Origin: Ruminococcaceae bacterium HV4-5-B5C
GTDB taxonomy: Bacteria > Bacillota > Clostridia > Oscillospirales > Acutalibacteraceae
Assembly (NCBI GenBank): GCA_900184925.1
Contig: FXYJ02000002.1
Coordinates: forward strand, 412,869 to 476,868
Length of the DNA: 64,000 nucleotides
Direction: 5' to 3'
Shown in pieces: positions 63,603 to 64,000 of the stretch. Every line of letters begins with the position of its first letter. Position 1 is the first letter of the stretch. The notes beneath the pieces were generated by a model. It was not told where the DNA came from and ran no database searches. It saw only the letters and a program-made list of their open reading frames with translations. The position numbers were made by a program, and so were the translations under genes.

Positions 63603-64000
63603 ATGGTCTTATTCATCAGGAAGAATATTGCGCCATGTATTTGGTTTGTAGTGTGGATTTTTTTGCTTCCGTTTATTCTTCCATCATTCGACATACAAAT
63701 CAATGTTTATGCGAATTTAATTTTTTATATTGGACTGCTTCTATTAGTCCTTTTGGGACAGCACCAGCTGTTTTCCAGAGAAGAAATCCTGAGTCTGAAA
63801 AGAAAGCATACTTGGTTAGCCATTGTATTTACCATATTGGGTTTAGCTCTGGCTTTCGGACTGGCCACAGCTCTTATTGCACTATTACCTGACGTGAACA
63901 CGGGGTGGGGGCACCTGAAATGCACTGATGCTTATTCCCTTGCCGCTTTCGCTATTTCCACAATCCTTTTGCCGCCTCTGGCAGAAGAACTGTTTTTCAG
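63603..64000 (+). CDS. CPBP family intramembrane protease, cut by the window end
   Basis: The first 132 residues are visible, with membrane helices at about 12-27, 33-52, 71-95 and 111-125. The frame ends at the CPBP/CAAX-protease motif 1, AEELFF with Glu128 and Glu129, so the remaining motifs lie beyond the window. The family includes bacteriocin-immunity and prenyl-processing-like membrane proteases. The ATG at 63603 has only a weak GGATG upstream. It is divergent from the tyrosine recombinase with 149 bases between. Confidence 0.7.
   Translation, partial: MVLFIRKNIAPCIWFVVWIFLLPFILPSFDIQINVYANLIFYIGLLLLVLLGQHQLFSREEILSLKRKHTWLAIVFTILGLALAFGLATALIALLPDVNTGWGHLKCTDAYSLAAFAISTILLPPLAEELFF

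Noticed and set aside
54960..64000. Prophage
   Set aside because: There is a tyrosine recombinase but no capsid, terminase, tail, lysis or phage repressor gene in the window.

Overview
The window reads as the chromosome of a spore-forming member of the Clostridia, most like the Oscillospiraceae/Ruminococcaceae. The supporting signs are: spmA-spmB and a spoIIQ-like gene, an AbrB-type regulator, PerR, type III pantothenate kinase, GatCAB beside aspS, the ecfA1-ecfA2-ecfT-truA block, a ClpE-like ATPase, many TTG/GTG starts and strong Shine-Dalgarno sites. The first ~54.8 kb is GC-rich housekeeping DNA. From about 54.9 kb to the end it becomes clearly AT-rich and carries mobile and defence genes, so the tRNA cluster at 54.27-54.80 kb marks the edge of an accessory island.

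Layout. 0-1.7 kb: a serine recombinase with two candidate crossover sites, a chemoreceptor remnant and a small membrane protein. 1.8-8.2 kb (minus): pepT, then aspS-gatC-gatA-gatB. 8.3-10.4 kb: a MocR-type regulator divergent from an ECF vitamin-transport S component. 10.4-19.1 kb: a lipid-linked sugar flippase, YitT protein, PerR, an amino-acid ABC transporter with fused binding protein and permease, a tRNA-like element ahead of a zinc-ribbon gene, DUF378, coaX and spmAB. 19.2-22 kb: AbrB-like regulator, HD protein, and a GntR/YtrA regulator with a DUF5808 membrane protein. 22.1-31 kb: a surface-polysaccharide locus with all five enzyme families for UDP-2,3-diacetamido-2,3-dideoxy-mannuronate (WbpA, B, E, D, I types), a second DegT aminotransferase, a glycosyltransferase and a GNAT. 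31.1-35.7 kb: urtABCDE-type urea/amide ABC transporter. 35.9-40 kb: polysaccharide deacetylase, Usp protein, SpoIIQ-like protein, cyclase, mtnN. 40.1-54.2 kb: ruvC-ruvA-flavodoxin-ruvB, glmM, an rRNA-type methyltransferase, SHOCT protein, ecfA1A2T, truA, DUF5711, cvpA, pgsA and clpE. 54.27-54.80 kb: tRNA-Gly, Arg, His, Gln, Lys.

Island (54.9-64 kb): a truncated IS1595-type transposase, a group II intron-type reverse transcriptase without a recognisable complete ribozyme, a tandem ribbon-helix-helix-like protein divergent from a 49-residue Cys-rich peptide, then a full-length DSR2-like SIR2 defence protein, a histidine phosphatase and a tyrosine recombinase, ending in a cut-off CPBP protease. 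Copies of a ~33-base repeat containing GAACTTCGCATAAT lie between the defence gene and the phosphatase and between the phosphatase and the recombinase, and two shorter inverted copies lie upstream of the defence gene. This is the most interesting feature of the window: it looks like a recombinase-linked gene-cassette arrangement, although its mobility is only inferred.
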